The notes beneath the pieces are model-generated. The model had not been told where the DNA came from. It ran no database searches and saw only the letters and a list, made by a program, of their open reading frames with translations. This document shows positions 35,972 through 45,122 of a DNA stretch of 64,000 nucleotides, in pieces. The stretch covers positions 4,464,001-4,528,000 of the forward strand of contig NZ_CP011131.1 in NCBI RefSeq assembly GCF_001442805.1, read 5' to 3'. The translations under genes were made by a program, and so were the position numbers. Source of the DNA: Lysobacter gummosus (GTDB lineage Bacteria; Pseudomonadota; Gammaproteobacteria; Xanthomonadales; Xanthomonadaceae). Every line of letters begins with the position of its first letter. Position 1 is the stretch's first letter.

Positions 35972-36579
35972 CAGCCGCCGACCGGATCGGCCTGAGCCAG
36001 CGCGGCCTGGCTTTCGCGCATCGGCTTCGGCGGCCAGTTCAACGCATGCAGCGAGGCATGCGCGACATCGATATTGAGCAGGTCGGTGTAACGCCGTCCC
36101 GCCGCCAGGCAGCGCAGCAGCCGGATCACCCCGCCGTGGGTCACCACCAGCACGCGCTGACCGGCGTAGCCGCGCACGATTTCATCCGCGGCCGCGGTCA
36201 GGCGCGCGGCGAAATCGGCGAAGCGCTCCGCGCCCGGCGGCGGATGCGCGACCGGATCGGCCCAGAACCGCGCCAGTGCGTCGCTCTCTTCAGCGGCGAT
36301 CGCGTCCACCGGTTTGCCCTGCCATTGGCCGAAGTGATATTCGCGCAATCGCGGCTCCAGGCTCAGCGGCAAGCCGCGCACCTGCGACAACTCCTGCGCG
36401 AACGCCGCGCAGCGCTGCAGCGGCGAGCTGACGATGGCGTCCCAGTCGCGGCCGAGCACGGCGTCGCGCATCTGCCGCCAGCCCAGTTCCAGCAGGCTGT
36501 CGTCGAGTTGGCCGCGGTAGCTGCGATGGCCGGTGTCGCCGTGGCGCAGCAGATCGATGGGGGCGGCGTTTGAGCTCAT
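35971..36579 (-). CDS. cobC: Alpha-ribazole phosphatase-like histidine phosphatase CobC
   Basis: The 202-residue protein has the phosphoglycerate-mutase-like core: LLRHGDTG with the phospho-acceptor histidine, SSPLQRCAAFA, EYHFGQWQGKP, and the second histidine in LVVTHGGVIRLLR. Its place between cobT and cobS supports the role of removing phosphate from alpha-ribazole phosphate or adenosylcobalamin phosphate. I start at 36,579 (MSSNAAPID); the frame extends 14 codons further. Confidence 0.92.
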   Translation of the reverse strand: MSSNAAPIDLLRHGDTGHRSYRGQLDDSLLELGWRQMRDAVLGRDWDAIVSSPLQRCAAFAQELSQVRGLPLSLEPRLREYHFGQWQGKPVDAIAAEESDALARFWADPVAHPPPGAERFADFAARLTAAADEIVRGYAGQRVLVVTHGGVIRLLRCLAAGRRYTDLLNIDVAHASLHALNWPPKPMRESQAALAQADPVGG

Positions 36580-36712
36580 CGCGGCATCAGTCCTTGTGCG
36601 CGGTCGGCGATCGTGGGCCACGATGATGCCTGCTCTGCGTCCACGCGGGAATGGGACCGCGAGCGCACTTGCGCAGGTCCATACACTTGCCCTACGAGGC
36701 GCGGCCGACGGT

Positions 36713-37804
36713 TCACGCGCGCGCGCCGGCCGAGACGCCGGCCTGGGCGAAGGTCGCCATGGCGTTGTGCAGATCGCAGGCCAGCCGCAGCAGCGGCACC
36801 GCCACCGCCGCGCCGCTGGCTTCGCCCAGGCGCAGTTGCAGATCCAGCAGCGGCTGCGCCTGCAGGGCGTCGAGCACCGCGGCGTGGCCGCGCTCGTGCG
36901 AGCGGTGCGCGTACAGCAGCCAGTCGCGGCAATCCGGATTGAGCCGCAGCGCCGTCAGCGCGGCGACCGAGGCGATGAAGCCATCGACCAGCACCGGCAG
37001 CCCGGCCTGGGCCGCGGCCACGTACGCGCCGGCCAGCGCGGCGATTTCGAAACCGCCCAGGCGGCGCAAGCGTTCCCAGTCGTCGCCGGCGCCGGCGTGC
37101 AACGCCAGCGCGCGCTCGATCACCGCGACCTTGTGCGCGATGCCGGCCGCATCCAGGCCGGTGCCGGCGCCGGCCAGTTCGGCCGGCGCGCGTTGCAACA
37201 GCGCGCAAGCCAGCGCCGCCGCCGAGGTGGTGTTGGCGATGCCCATCTCGCCGCCGATGAACACCTGCGCGCCGGCGTCCAGCGCCGCGCGCACGCTGGC
37301 CGCGCCGGCCGCTAGCGCGGCTTGCAGCTGCGCCTGACTCATCGCCGGGCCTTCGCAGAAGTTGTCCGTGCTCGGCGCGATGATCGCGCGATGCACGCCG
37401 GCCACCGGGCCCGGATCGTTGACCGTGCCCAGGTTGACCACGTCCAGATTGGCGCCGAGGCTGCGCGCGAGCACGCTGATCGCGGCGCCGCCGCTGGCGA
37501 AGTTACGCACCATCTCGCCGGTGACCGCCTGCGGAAACGCCGACACGCCTTCGGCGGCGACGCCGTGATCGGCGGCGAACACACTGATCCACACCCGCTG
37601 CGCCGACGGCGTCGGCGTGCGCTGCAACTCCGCCAGCCGCACCGCCAGCGCTTCCAGCGCGCCCAGCGAGCCCGGCGGCTTGGTCAGCTGTTGCTGCCGC
37701 GCCAGCGCCTGCGCGCGAATGTCCGCATCCGGGCGCATGCACTCGCCCCGCCACCACACGCCTTGCTCGTTCAAATTCAACACTCCTTCGATCGCCGTAC
37801 TCAC
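36713..37804 (-). CDS. cobT: Nicotinate-nucleotide--dimethylbenzimidazole phosphoribosyltransferase CobT
   Basis: CobT activates the lower-ligand base dimethylbenzimidazole to alpha-ribazole phosphate. The 363-residue protein has the family blocks [54 protein letters not shown] and the C-terminal [15 protein letters not shown], which carries the catalytic glutamate. The best start is GTG at 37,804, which overlaps the cobU stop as GTGA and gives the usual family length; the longer frame would intrude into cobU. Confidence 0.94.
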   Translation of the reverse strand: MSTAIEGVLNLNEQGVWWRGECMRPDADIRAQALARQQQLTKPPGSLGALEALAVRLAELQRTPTPSAQRVWISVFAADHGVAAEGVSAFPQAVTGEMVRNFASGGAAISVLARSLGANLDVVNLGTVNDPGPVAGVHRAIIAPSTDNFCEGPAMSQAQLQAALAAGAASVRAALDAGAQVFIGGEMGIANTTSAAALACALLQRAPAELAGAGTGLDAAGIAHKVAVIERALALHAGAGDDWERLRRLGGFEIAALAGAYVAAAQAGLPVLVDGFIASVAALTALRLNPDCRDWLLYAHRSHERGHAAVLDALQAQPLLDLQLRLGEASGAAVAVPLLRLACDLHNAMATFAQAGVSAGARA

Positions 37805-38319
37805 AACGCGGGCCCTTTCAACACCAGCGGCAAACCCGCGGCGACGAAGACCACCCGCTCGCACACCTGTCCCAGCGCCTGATGCAGCCGCCCGGCCTCA
37901 TCGACATAACGCCGGGTCAATTCGCCCATCGGAATCACGCCCAGGCCGACTTCGTTGCTGACCAACAGCACCGTGCCGTCCAGCCCGGGCAAGGCCGACA
38001 ACAAGGCGCTGCGTTCGCGCTCCCACACGCCCTCATCCGCCGCGCCGAGCAGATTGCTGAGCCACAGCGTCAGGCAATCCACCAGCAGGCAGCGGCCCGG
38101 CGCGGCTTGCGCGCGCAAGGTGTCGGCCAGGGCGAACGGCTCTTCGATGCAGGCCCACTGCGCCGGCCGGCGCGCGCGGTGATGGGCGATGCGCTCGCTC
38201 ATCTCGCCATCCAGCGCCTGCGCGGTGGCGATGTAGACCACTTCATCGAACGACGACGCCAGCCGTTCGGCCAACGCGCTCTTGCCCGAACGCGCGCCGC
38301 CCAGAATCAGACTGCGCAT
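37801..38319 (-). CDS. cobU: Adenosylcobinamide kinase / guanylyltransferase CobU
   Basis: CobU phosphorylates adenosylcobinamide and transfers GMP to it. The 172-residue protein has the P-loop [12 protein letters not shown], the histidine-containing IAHHRARRP (guanylylated His in the family), [12 protein letters not shown] and the C-terminal [11 protein letters not shown]. It overlaps cobQ by 13 bases and cobT by 4. Confidence 0.95.
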   Translation of the reverse strand: MRSLILGGARSGKSALAERLASSFDEVVYIATAQALDGEMSERIAHHRARRPAQWACIEEPFALADTLRAQAAPGRCLLVDCLTLWLSNLLGAADEGVWERERSALLSALPGLDGTVLLVSNEVGLGVIPMGELTRRYVDEAGRLHQALGQVCERVVFVAAGLPLVLKGPAL

Positions 38320-39785
38320 GCGACCGGCTCCAATCCGAACAACTGCGCCAATGCCGCGGTATCCAGGTGCGCTTCCACTGCATCGGCCAGCCGTTCGATG
38401 CTGGCCTCGCGCAGGCCGCGCAGATCCAGCGCCTGCGCCTGCTCCAGTCCGGCCCAGCGCAACAACGCGGCCAGGGCCTGCGGCTCGTCGAACACGCCGT
38501 GCAGATAGGTGCCGAGGATCTGCCCGTCGGCGGAAATCGCGCCGTCGCGGCGACCGTCTTCCAGATGCATCGCCGGCCGCTCCAACGCGGCGCCGGTGCT
38601 GATGCCGCAATGGATTTCGTAACCGCCGACCGTCGCTTCGCCGAACGCGAGCCGGCCGCGCGCGTTGCGCAGTTGCTTGTGCGCGTCCAGGGTGGTCTCC
38701 AGATCGAACCAGCCCAGCCCGGTGCTGGAACCGGCCTCGCCTTCGATGCCGAGCGGATCGTGCACGGCGCGGCCGAGCATCTGCCATCCGCCGCAGATGC
38801 CGATCAGCTTGCCGCCGTAGCGCAGATGCCGGGAAATCGCCGAGGGCCAACCCTGCCGGCGCAGCCAGTCCAGGTCGGCGCGGGTCGATTTCGAGCCGGG
38901 CAGCACGATCAGATCGCACACCGGCGGGGTTTCGCCCGGGCCGACGAACACGCACTCGACCTGCGGATGCGCGCGCAGCGCGTCGAAGTCGTTGTGATTG
39001 CTGATCCGCGGCAAGGCCGGCACGGCCACGCGCAAGCGCGCGCCCTGCTTGCTCTCGTCGGCGCGTGGCAAGGCGTCCTCGGCCTCCAGGTGCAGGCCGT
39101 GCAGATACGGCAACACGCCCAGCACCGGCTTGCCGGTTTCGCGCTGCAGCCAGTCCAGCCCGGGTTGCAGCAGGCCGATATCGCCGCGAAAACGATTGAT
39201 GACGAAGCCTTTCACGCGCGCGCGTTCGCTCTCGGACAACAGCGCCAGGGTGCCGACCAGATGCGCGAACACGCCGCCGCGGTCGATGTCGGCGATCAAC
39301 AGTACCGGGCAATCCACCGCTTCGGCATAGCCCATGTTGGCGATGTCGTTGGCGCGCAGATTGATCTCGGCCGGGCTACCGGCGCCTTCGACCACCACCG
39401 CTTCGAACAGGTCGGTCAGGCGCTGGTGCGAGACCAGCACCGCTTCCATCGCCACACGCTTGTAGTCGTGATAGTCGCGCGCGTCCAGGTTGGCCACCGC
39501 GCGGCCGTGCACGATCACCTGCGCGCCGGTATCGCTGTTGGGCTTGAGCAGGATCGGGTTGAAATCGGTATGCGGCGCCAGCCCGGCCGCCTGCGCCTGC
39601 ACCGCCTGGGCGCGGCCGATCTCGCCGCCGTCCTCGGTCACCGCCGAATTGAGCGCCATGTTCTGCGGCTTGAACGGCGCGACCGCGACGCCGCGGCGCC
39701 GCAGCCATCGGCACAGGGCCGTGACCAGCGCGCTCTTGCCCGCATCCGACGTGCAGCCTTGCACCATCACTACCCGCGCCGTCAT
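38307..39785 (-). CDS. cobQ: Cobyric acid synthase CobQ
   Basis: CobQ amidates four side chains of adenosylcobyrinic acid a,c-diamide using glutamine. The 492-residue protein has an N-terminal dethiobiotin-synthetase-like domain ([51 protein letters not shown]) and a C-terminal class I glutaminase domain from about residue 255 ([14 protein letters not shown], then [12 protein letters not shown] with the nucleophile Cys, and a late YLHGVFD with His). It overlaps cobD by four bases. Confidence 0.96.
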   Translation of the reverse strand: MTARVVMVQGCTSDAGKSALVTALCRWLRRRGVAVAPFKPQNMALNSAVTEDGGEIGRAQAVQAQAAGLAPHTDFNPILLKPNSDTGAQVIVHGRAVANLDARDYHDYKRVAMEAVLVSHQRLTDLFEAVVVEGAGSPAEINLRANDIANMGYAEAVDCPVLLIADIDRGGVFAHLVGTLALLSESERARVKGFVINRFRGDIGLLQPGLDWLQRETGKPVLGVLPYLHGLHLEAEDALPRADESKQGARLRVAVPALPRISNHNDFDALRAHPQVECVFVGPGETPPVCDLIVLPGSKSTRADLDWLRRQGWPSAISRHLRYGGKLIGICGGWQMLGRAVHDPLGIEGEAGSSTGLGWFDLETTLDAHKQLRNARGRLAFGEATVGGYEIHCGISTGAALERPAMHLEDGRRDGAISADGQILGTYLHGVFDEPQALAALLRWAGLEQAQALDLRGLREASIERLADAVEAHLDTAALAQLFGLEPVACAV

Positions 39786-40801
39786 GTATCGCTCCCGTCG
39801 TGATCGTGCATCGTCGCATCCTTGCGGATTTGCGCCAGCGCGTCGTCCAGTCGCTGCCACTCGTGTTCCGCGCCCGGCAAACCGAAACGCAGGCTCGGCG
39901 GTTGCTCGAACAAGCGGGTCAGGATGCCGCGCTCGGCCAAGGCCTGATGCCATTGCGGCGCGCGGCGGTCGCGGCGCCACTGGAAGAACGCGCTGCCGCC
40001 GCTGGGCGCCAGGCCGTGCGCGCTCAGCAATCGCGCCAGCCGCGCGCCTTGCTCCAGCAGTTGCGCGCGCATCGCATCCTGCCACTTGCGATCGGCCAGG
40101 GCATGGCGCAGCGCATAACGCGCCGGCCCGGTCAGCGTCCACGGGCCGAGCCGATCGCGCAGGCGTTCGAGCAAGGCCGGCGCGGCGCAGACGAAGCCGG
40201 CGCGGGCGCCGGCCAGACCGAAGAACTTTCCGACCGAACGCAATACGATCAGGCCGTCGCGCGCGCTGTCCGCGCACAGGCTGTGTTCGGGCGTGGCGTC
40301 GATGAAGGCTTCGTCGATCAGCAGCCAGCCGCCGCGCGCGGCCAGTTGCGCGTGCAAGGCCAGCAGCGCGTCGCGTTCGAACGCATCGCCGCCGGGATTG
40401 TTCGGATGGATCAGCACGATCACCTCGAACTCATCGGCGCGGGCGAACAGCTCCGCCGCCGAATGCGTCGTCACCTGGTGTCCGGCGCGCCGCCACGCGT
40501 GCGCATGCTCGGCGTAGCCGGGCGCGAGCACGCCCACGCGCGAGGGCGCGCGCAGCTCGGGCAAGGCCTGGATCGCGGCTTGCGAACCGGCGACCGCGAG
40601 CAGATCGCCCGCGCCGTAATAACCGCGCGCGACATCGAGCAAGCCGTCGTCGTCTTCCGGCAATCGATGCCAGGCGCGGGCAGGAATGGCCGGCACCGGC
40701 CAAGCGACTGGATTGATGCCGGTGGACAGGTCCAGCCAATCCCGCGCGGGAATGCCGTAGCGCTGCGCTGCGCGCAACAGGCGGCCGCCGTGTTCAAGCA
40801 T
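39782..40801 (-). CDS. cobD: Threonine-phosphate decarboxylase CobD
   Basis: This PLP enzyme makes (R)-1-amino-2-propanol O-2-phosphate, the aminopropanol linker of cobalamin. The 339-residue protein resembles class II aminotransferases: LDLSTGINP near the start, [14 protein letters not shown], and [16 protein letters not shown] with the Schiff-base lysine. The gene is called cobD in Salmonella and cobC in Pseudomonas. It starts 56 bases after cbiB and overlaps cobQ. Confidence 0.93.
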   Translation of the reverse strand: MLEHGGRLLRAAQRYGIPARDWLDLSTGINPVAWPVPAIPARAWHRLPEDDDGLLDVARGYYGAGDLLAVAGSQAAIQALPELRAPSRVGVLAPGYAEHAHAWRRAGHQVTTHSAAELFARADEFEVIVLIHPNNPGGDAFERDALLALHAQLAARGGWLLIDEAFIDATPEHSLCADSARDGLIVLRSVGKFFGLAGARAGFVCAAPALLERLRDRLGPWTLTGPARYALRHALADRKWQDAMRAQLLEQGARLARLLSAHGLAPSGGSAFFQWRRDRRAPQWHQALAERGILTRLFEQPPSLRFGLPGAEHEWQRLDDALAQIRKDATMHDHDGSDT

Positions 40802-40857
40802 GGTCGTCGCCTCCGCGCGCGAACCGTTGCAGTCGTGTCATGCCAACGCGACCGGCC

Positions 40858-41796
40858 TCATGCATCCGCATGCAGCCACCAGCCGAAGGCGAGCAATAGA
40901 AATCCGCACAGCCAGTACGCGGTTCCGCGCACCACCAGACTCAGCGCGCGCAGGATCGAATCGGCGTCGGGCGCGGCGCCCTCGCCCAACAACGGCCGCG
41001 ATTCCCACACGCCGTGATACGGCGCGTCGCCGCCCAGCCGCACCCGCAGCGCGCCCGCGCCGGCGGCCATCACCGGGCCCGCGTTCGGGCTGTCCCAGGC
41101 GCTCGCCTGGGTGCGCCAGCAACGCAGCGCGCTGCCGGTGTGGCCGAGCGCGGCGTAAGTCATCGCGGTCAGGCGCGCGGGAATCCAGTTGAGCACGTCG
41201 TCGATGCGCGCCGCCGCCCAACCGAAGCGTCGATAGCGCGCGGTGCGATAACCCCACATCGCATCCAGCGTGTTCGCCAGCCGATACAGCACCACGCCGG
41301 CCGGGCCGAGCACGGCGAACCAGAACAGCGCCGCGAACACCGCGTCGCTGCCGTTCTCCAGCACCGATTCGGTCGCCGCCGCGGCCACGCGCTCGGCGTC
41401 GAGCGCCTGCGTATCGCGGCTGACGATGCGCCCGACCGCTGCGCGCGCGGCCGGCAGATCGGCGGCGGCCAGAGCGGCGGCCACCGGCGTGGCGTGTTCT
41501 CTCAGGCTGCGCAGGCCGATGGCGAAGTACAGGGCCGCGGCGGCGTAGACGCCATCGGCCCACGGCGACCACGCAAGCAATTGCCGCTGCAGCCACCACG
41601 CCGCGGCGCTGAACGGCACCACCGCCAGCAACCACGCCATCGCGCCGCGCACGCGGCTGTCGCGATGCAGGATCGATTCGATCGCGCGCGCCAGCCGCCC
41701 GAACGCCACCAGCGGATGCGCGCGCCGCGGTTCGCCCAGCAGCGCATCCAGCAGCACGCCGGCCAGCATCGCCAGGGCCAGCGGCATGAGATTCAT
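40858..41796 (-). CDS. cbiB: Adenosylcobinamide-phosphate synthase CbiB
   Basis: CbiB joins the aminopropanol linker to adenosylcobyric acid in the inner membrane. The 312-residue protein has several membrane helices and the family blocks [57 protein letters not shown] and [17 protein letters not shown]. It is called CobD in Pseudomonas. Its ATG overlaps the cbiA stop (ATGA). Confidence 0.95.
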   Translation of the reverse strand: MNLMPLALAMLAGVLLDALLGEPRRAHPLVAFGRLARAIESILHRDSRVRGAMAWLLAVVPFSAAAWWLQRQLLAWSPWADGVYAAAALYFAIGLRSLREHATPVAAALAAADLPAARAAVGRIVSRDTQALDAERVAAAATESVLENGSDAVFAALFWFAVLGPAGVVLYRLANTLDAMWGYRTARYRRFGWAAARIDDVLNWIPARLTAMTYAALGHTGSALRCWRTQASAWDSPNAGPVMAAGAGALRVRLGGDAPYHGVWESRPLLGEGAAPDADSILRALSLVVRGTAYWLCGFLLLAFGWWLHADA

Positions 41797-43175
41797 GGCA
41801 GAAACAGTGACAGGGCCGCGGCAGGGTTGGACGGAAAATAGAAGTGGACGAAGCTAGCGGTGAGGCGCTGGCGCCGATACACCGCTTCGCGGCTGGGGCC
41901 GCCATTGGGATTGCTGGAATCGGCGATCGCCTCGGCCTGGATCTCGGCGCGCGCGTAGTGGAAGGTGTGTCCGCGCAGTTCGCCTTCGGCCAGCGTCACC
42001 GCCTGCAATCCCAGCGCCGCCAGACGCGGCTGGATCGTCGCGCTGCCGCGCAGCAGGCCGGCCATCGCGGCGCTGGCGCCGTCGCGGTCCTGCAAGCTGT
42101 CGAGCGCATACAACAGGCCACCGCATTCGGCCAGCACGGGCTTGCCGGCATCGACATGCGCGTGCAGCGCATCGCGCAAGCCGCGATTGGCCGACAGCGC
42201 CGCCAGATGCAGTTCCGGATAACCGCCCGGCAGCCACACCGCATCGCATTCGGGCAGGCCGTCGCCGGCGATCGGCGAGAAGAACGCCAGCTCGGCGCCG
42301 GCGGCGCGCAGCAGGTCCAGATTCGCCGGGTACAAAAAACACATGGCCGCGTCGCGCGCGATCGCGATGCGGCGGCCGGCGAGCGCGCGCTCCACCGCGG
42401 CCGTCGCGGCCGGCGCGAACGTCACCGGCGGCGGCAGCTCGATATCGGCATGCTCGGCCCAGGCATCGGCGAGCGCGTCCAGACGCGCGTCGATATCGCC
42501 CAGTTCGCCGGCCGCGACCAAGCCCAGGTGTCGTTCCGGCAGCGCCAGCGCGGGATCGCGCGGCAACGCGCCGAGCCAGCGCAGATCGGCGGGCAGACTC
42601 TCGCGCAGCAGTTGCGCGTGATAAGCGCTGCCGATGCGGTTGGCGGCGACGCCGTACACGCGCACGCCGTCGCGATAACGCGCCAGGCCGGTGGCGAGCG
42701 CGCCGAAGGTCTGCGCCATCGCCGAACCGTCGATCACCGCCAGCACCGGCACGCCGAGTCGTTCGGCCAGATCGGCGCTGGACGGCGTGCCGTCGAACAA
42801 GCCCATCACGCCTTCGATCAGGATCAGATCGGCTTCGCTCGCGGCCGCGTGCAGACGCGCGCGCACGTCGGCTTCGCCGCACATCCACAGATCCAGCTGC
42901 TGCACCGGGTGGCCGCTGGCGCGTTCGAGCACCATCGGATCGAGAAAATCCGGTCCGGTCTTGAACACCCGCACGCGCCGGCCCTGGCGCCCATGCCAGC
43001 GCGCGATCGCGGCGGTGACGCTGGTCTTGCCCTGGCCGGAGGCGGGCGCGGAGATGAGCAGCGCCGGGCAATCGACGGGAATCGGGAATGGGGAATCGGG
43101 AATCGGGACGGCAAAAGCCCGCGTGGTCGCGGCTGTTGCCATTCCCGATTCCCCATTCCCGATTCCCGAGATCAC
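41793..43175 (-). CDS. cbiA: Cobyrinate a,c-diamide synthase CbiA/CobB with a repeat-encoded N-terminus
   Basis: CbiA amidates the a and c carboxylates of cobyrinate. The protein has the P-loop [18 protein letters not shown] (about 42-59), [12 protein letters not shown] and a C-terminal glutaminase domain with [13 protein letters not shown] (nucleophile Cys). The conserved part begins at PALLISAP, about residue 37. Everything before it is encoded by a heptamer-repeat hairpin (peptides such as [10 protein letters not shown]). I choose GTG at 43,175 because it overlaps the cobO stop as GTGA, like other junctions here; ATG at 43,142 is an alternative. The open frame survives the repeat, so the enzyme is probably functional with an odd leader. 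Confidence 0.92.
   Translation of the reverse strand: MISGIGNGESGMATAATTRAFAVPIPDSPFPIPVDCPALLISAPASGQGKTSVTAAIARWHGRQGRRVRVFKTGPDFLDPMVLERASGHPVQQLDLWMCGEADVRARLHAAASEADLILIEGVMGLFDGTPSSADLAERLGVPVLAVIDGSAMAQTFGALATGLARYRDGVRVYGVAANRIGSAYHAQLLRESLPADLRWLGALPRDPALALPERHLGLVAAGELGDIDARLDALADAWAEHADIELPPPVTFAPAATAAVERALAGRRIAIARDAAMCFLYPANLDLLRAAGAELAFFSPIAGDGLPECDAVWLPGGYPELHLAALSANRGLRDALHAHVDAGKPVLAECGGLLYALDSLQDRDGASAAMAGLLRGSATIQPRLAALGLQAVTLAEGELRGHTFHYARAEIQAEAIADSSNPNGGPSREAVYRRQRLTASFVHFYFPSNPAAALSLFLP
43077..43167. repeat. Heptamer-type inverted repeat inside the 5' end of cbiA
   Basis: Perfect 27-base arms at 43,077-43,103 and 43,141-43,167 flank a 37-base spacer. Each arm is built from GGGAATC and GGGAATG units, the same family as the twelve-copy array before queC. 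The hairpin would form just after the cbiA start codon in the mRNA. Confidence 0.95.
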
Positions 43176-43819
43176 AACTCGATCCCCTGCTGCGCCTTGA
43201 TCCCGGCCTTGAACGCATGCTTGATCACGCGCATCTCGGTAACCGTGTCGGCCGCTTCGATCAAGGCATCGGGCGCGCCGCGGCCGGTGATGACCACATG
43301 CTGGCGCGGCGGCCGCGCCGCGACCGCGGCGAGCACGTCGTCGAGGGCGACGTAGCGATGCGCCAGGGCGATGTTGAGTTCGTCCAGCAGCACGAAGTCG
43401 TAGGCTTCATCGCTCATCATCTTCGCCGAGATGGCCCAGGCCGCCTGCGCCGCGGCGATGTCGCGCTGCTTGTCCTGGGTCTCCCAGGTGAAGCCCTCGC
43501 CCATCACGTGGTATTCGAGCTCCTCGAAACGGCGGAAGAAGGCTTCTTCCCCGGTCGAAAAACTGCCCTTGATGAACTGCACCACGCCGCACTTGAAGCC
43601 GTGGCCGAGCGAACGGGCGAGCATGCCGAAACCGGAGGAACTCTTGCCCTTGCCGTTGCCGGTGTTGACCACCAGCACGCCGCGCTCGATGGTCGCCTTG
43701 GCGATCTTGCGATCGATCAGCTCCTTCTTGCGCTGCATGCGCTCGCGGTGTTTTTCTTCGCTCAGGCCGGCATAGCCGGCGCGATCCGCGGCTTGCGCCT
43801 CGTCGCCGGGCGCGCTCAC
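43172..43819 (-). CDS. cobO: Corrinoid adenosyltransferase CobO (BtuR-type)
   Basis: This enzyme transfers the adenosyl group of ATP to cob(I)alamin or its precursors. The 215-residue protein has the P-loop VVNTGNGKGKSSSGFGML, GVVQFIKGSF and a Walker-B-like DFVLLDELNIAL, matching the CobO/BtuR family. I start at GTG 43,819, which overlaps the stop of the preceding BtuM-like gene as GTGA and includes the family's usual basic N-terminal helix (HRERMQRKKELID). The much longer open frame upstream is a shadow. Confidence 0.94.
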   Translation of the reverse strand: MSAPGDEAQAADRAGYAGLSEEKHRERMQRKKELIDRKIAKATIERGVLVVNTGNGKGKSSSGFGMLARSLGHGFKCGVVQFIKGSFSTGEEAFFRRFEELEYHVMGEGFTWETQDKQRDIAAAQAAWAISAKMMSDEAYDFVLLDELNIALAHRYVALDDVLAAVAARPPRQHVVITGRGAPDALIEAADTVTEMRVIKHAFKAGIKAQQGIEL

Positions 43820-44424
43820 GCCGCCGCTCCGAAGCGATCGCGCGCATCGAGCAGACGGGCCACGGCATAGACCGAGAAGCCCACGCCGACATAACCGGCC
43901 AGGGTGCCCAGGGTGCGCGGGTAGTACTGCGCGATGCGATCGATGAAGCCGGCCAGCGAGGCGTCCGGGTAGCGCCCGGAGAGGAAATAGAACCCGCCCT
44001 TGGAGATCAGGTAGGCCACCACCGAGGTCGCCAGCAGCGCCAGCACCAGTCGCGGCACGCTGCGCCAATGATCGCGGTGCATGCGCGCATAGAAGCGTCC
44101 GCCCATCCACAGCGCGCCGTAGGCCAGCGCCAGCGCCCAGTACGCCGGCGACAGGCACCAGTCGGTGATCCGGCCCAGCGCCAGGCTGGCCAGGTCCAGC
44201 AGCGAGGACAGCACGAACAGGGCCGGAAACACCCAGCCCGGCCGCAGCATCGCCCCGGCCAGGAAGAACACCGCCCACGACGCGCTGGGCAGAGCGTCCA
44301 CGGTGGCGAAATGCTGGCCGCGCGTGCAGATCATCAACACGGCCAGGAGCGCGGCGGTGGCTATCTGCGCGTTGCGCGAACGCAAGGGCAGGATCGCATC
44401 GCTGGGGGCAAGCAGGATCGACAT
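43816..44424 (-). CDS. BtuM-like membrane protein (second of the pair)
   Basis: The 202-residue protein is almost entirely hydrophobic, with about six helices. It shows the pattern I associate with the solitary B12 transporter BtuM, an ECF S-component-like protein of Gram-negatives: ALPSASWAVFFLAGAMLRP early, then DWCLSPAYW with a cysteine (Cys90) at the position expected for the corrinoid-cobalt ligand. It shares LISKGGFYFLSGRYPDASL with the upstream paralog's LISNGAFYWFGGRYPQPNL. It lies 51 bases after that paralog and overlaps cobO. Function as a corrinoid transporter is inferred from family and context. Confidence 0.72.
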   Translation of the reverse strand: MSILLAPSDAILPLRSRNAQIATAALLAVLMICTRGQHFATVDALPSASWAVFFLAGAMLRPGWVFPALFVLSSLLDLASLALGRITDWCLSPAYWALALAYGALWMGGRFYARMHRDHWRSVPRLVLALLATSVVAYLISKGGFYFLSGRYPDASLAGFIDRIAQYYPRTLGTLAGYVGVGFSVYAVARLLDARDRFGAAA

Positions 44425-44475
44425 GTTCGAACTCCCGAATCGACTGGCAAAACCGATAAGCGCTTGCGCGGGCGA

Positions 44476-45066
44476 TCAGGCCCGGCTGCGCGACTGCGCC
44501 GCGTGCGCCGGCGCGAAGCGCGCGATCAGCGCATGCACCAGGAACCCGCTGGCGATGTAGATCATGGTGGTGCGCACGAACAGCGGCCCCCATCGCCACA
44601 GGCGCGCCAGATACTGGTCGAGGTTGGGCTGCGGATAGCGGCCGCCGAACCAGTAGAAGGCGCCGTTGGAAATCAGGAACGACACGCTCGCCGCGACCAG
44701 CGCCAGGCCCAGCCCGATCGCCACCGCGCGTCCGTTCGCGGCCATGCGCGGTGCGTACATCCGCCCGGCGTACCACAGCACCGCGTAGGCCAGCAGCAAG
44801 GACGCATACGACGGCGTCACGCAGTAATGCTGGTAGAAGCTCAGGCCGCGGCCGGTGATGGCGACGTAGTCGATCGCCACCGCCAACAGCATGAAGCCTG
44901 CGAACAACGCATGCCGGCGCAGATACACGCCGCCCAGGAAGAACACCGCCATCGACGCATCAGGCAGGTGCAGCGCGCTGCCGAAGTGATGGAAGCGCGT
45001 GGCGATCATCAGCGTCAGCAGGACCGCGACGATGCTGGTTTTCACGGGCACGGACAGATCGTTCAT
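44476..45066 (-). CDS. BtuM-like membrane protein (first of the pair)
   Basis: The 196-residue protein has about six membrane helices. Family-like features are RFHHFGSALHLPDASMAVFF at the start, HYCVTPSYASLLLAYAVLWY with Cys82 as the likely cobalt ligand, and FLISNGAFYWFGGRYPQP near the end. It is paralogous to the next gene downstream. I start at 45,066 (MNDLSVPVK); the frame extends 19 codons toward btuB. It begins 56 bases after btuB, and no BtuC, BtuD or BtuF gene is present, fitting a single-protein uptake route across the inner membrane. Confidence 0.72.
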   Translation of the reverse strand: MNDLSVPVKTSIVAVLLTLMIATRFHHFGSALHLPDASMAVFFLGGVYLRRHALFAGFMLLAVAIDYVAITGRGLSFYQHYCVTPSYASLLLAYAVLWYAGRMYAPRMAANGRAVAIGLGLALVAASVSFLISNGAFYWFGGRYPQPNLDQYLARLWRWGPLFVRTTMIYIASGFLVHALIARFAPAHAAQSRSRA

Positions 45067-45122
45067 CTCAAGCTCTCGGTCGGAGCCGGCCGCGCGGACG
45101 CGGCCGGGGTGGCGCGGTGACA

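Noticed and set aside
43820..44776. Extended open frame upstream of cobO that would fuse it to a long basic protein
   Set aside because: The extension lies opposite or out of frame with the BtuM-like genes and is Arg/Ala-rich; the GTG at 43,819 with GTGA coupling is the natural start.
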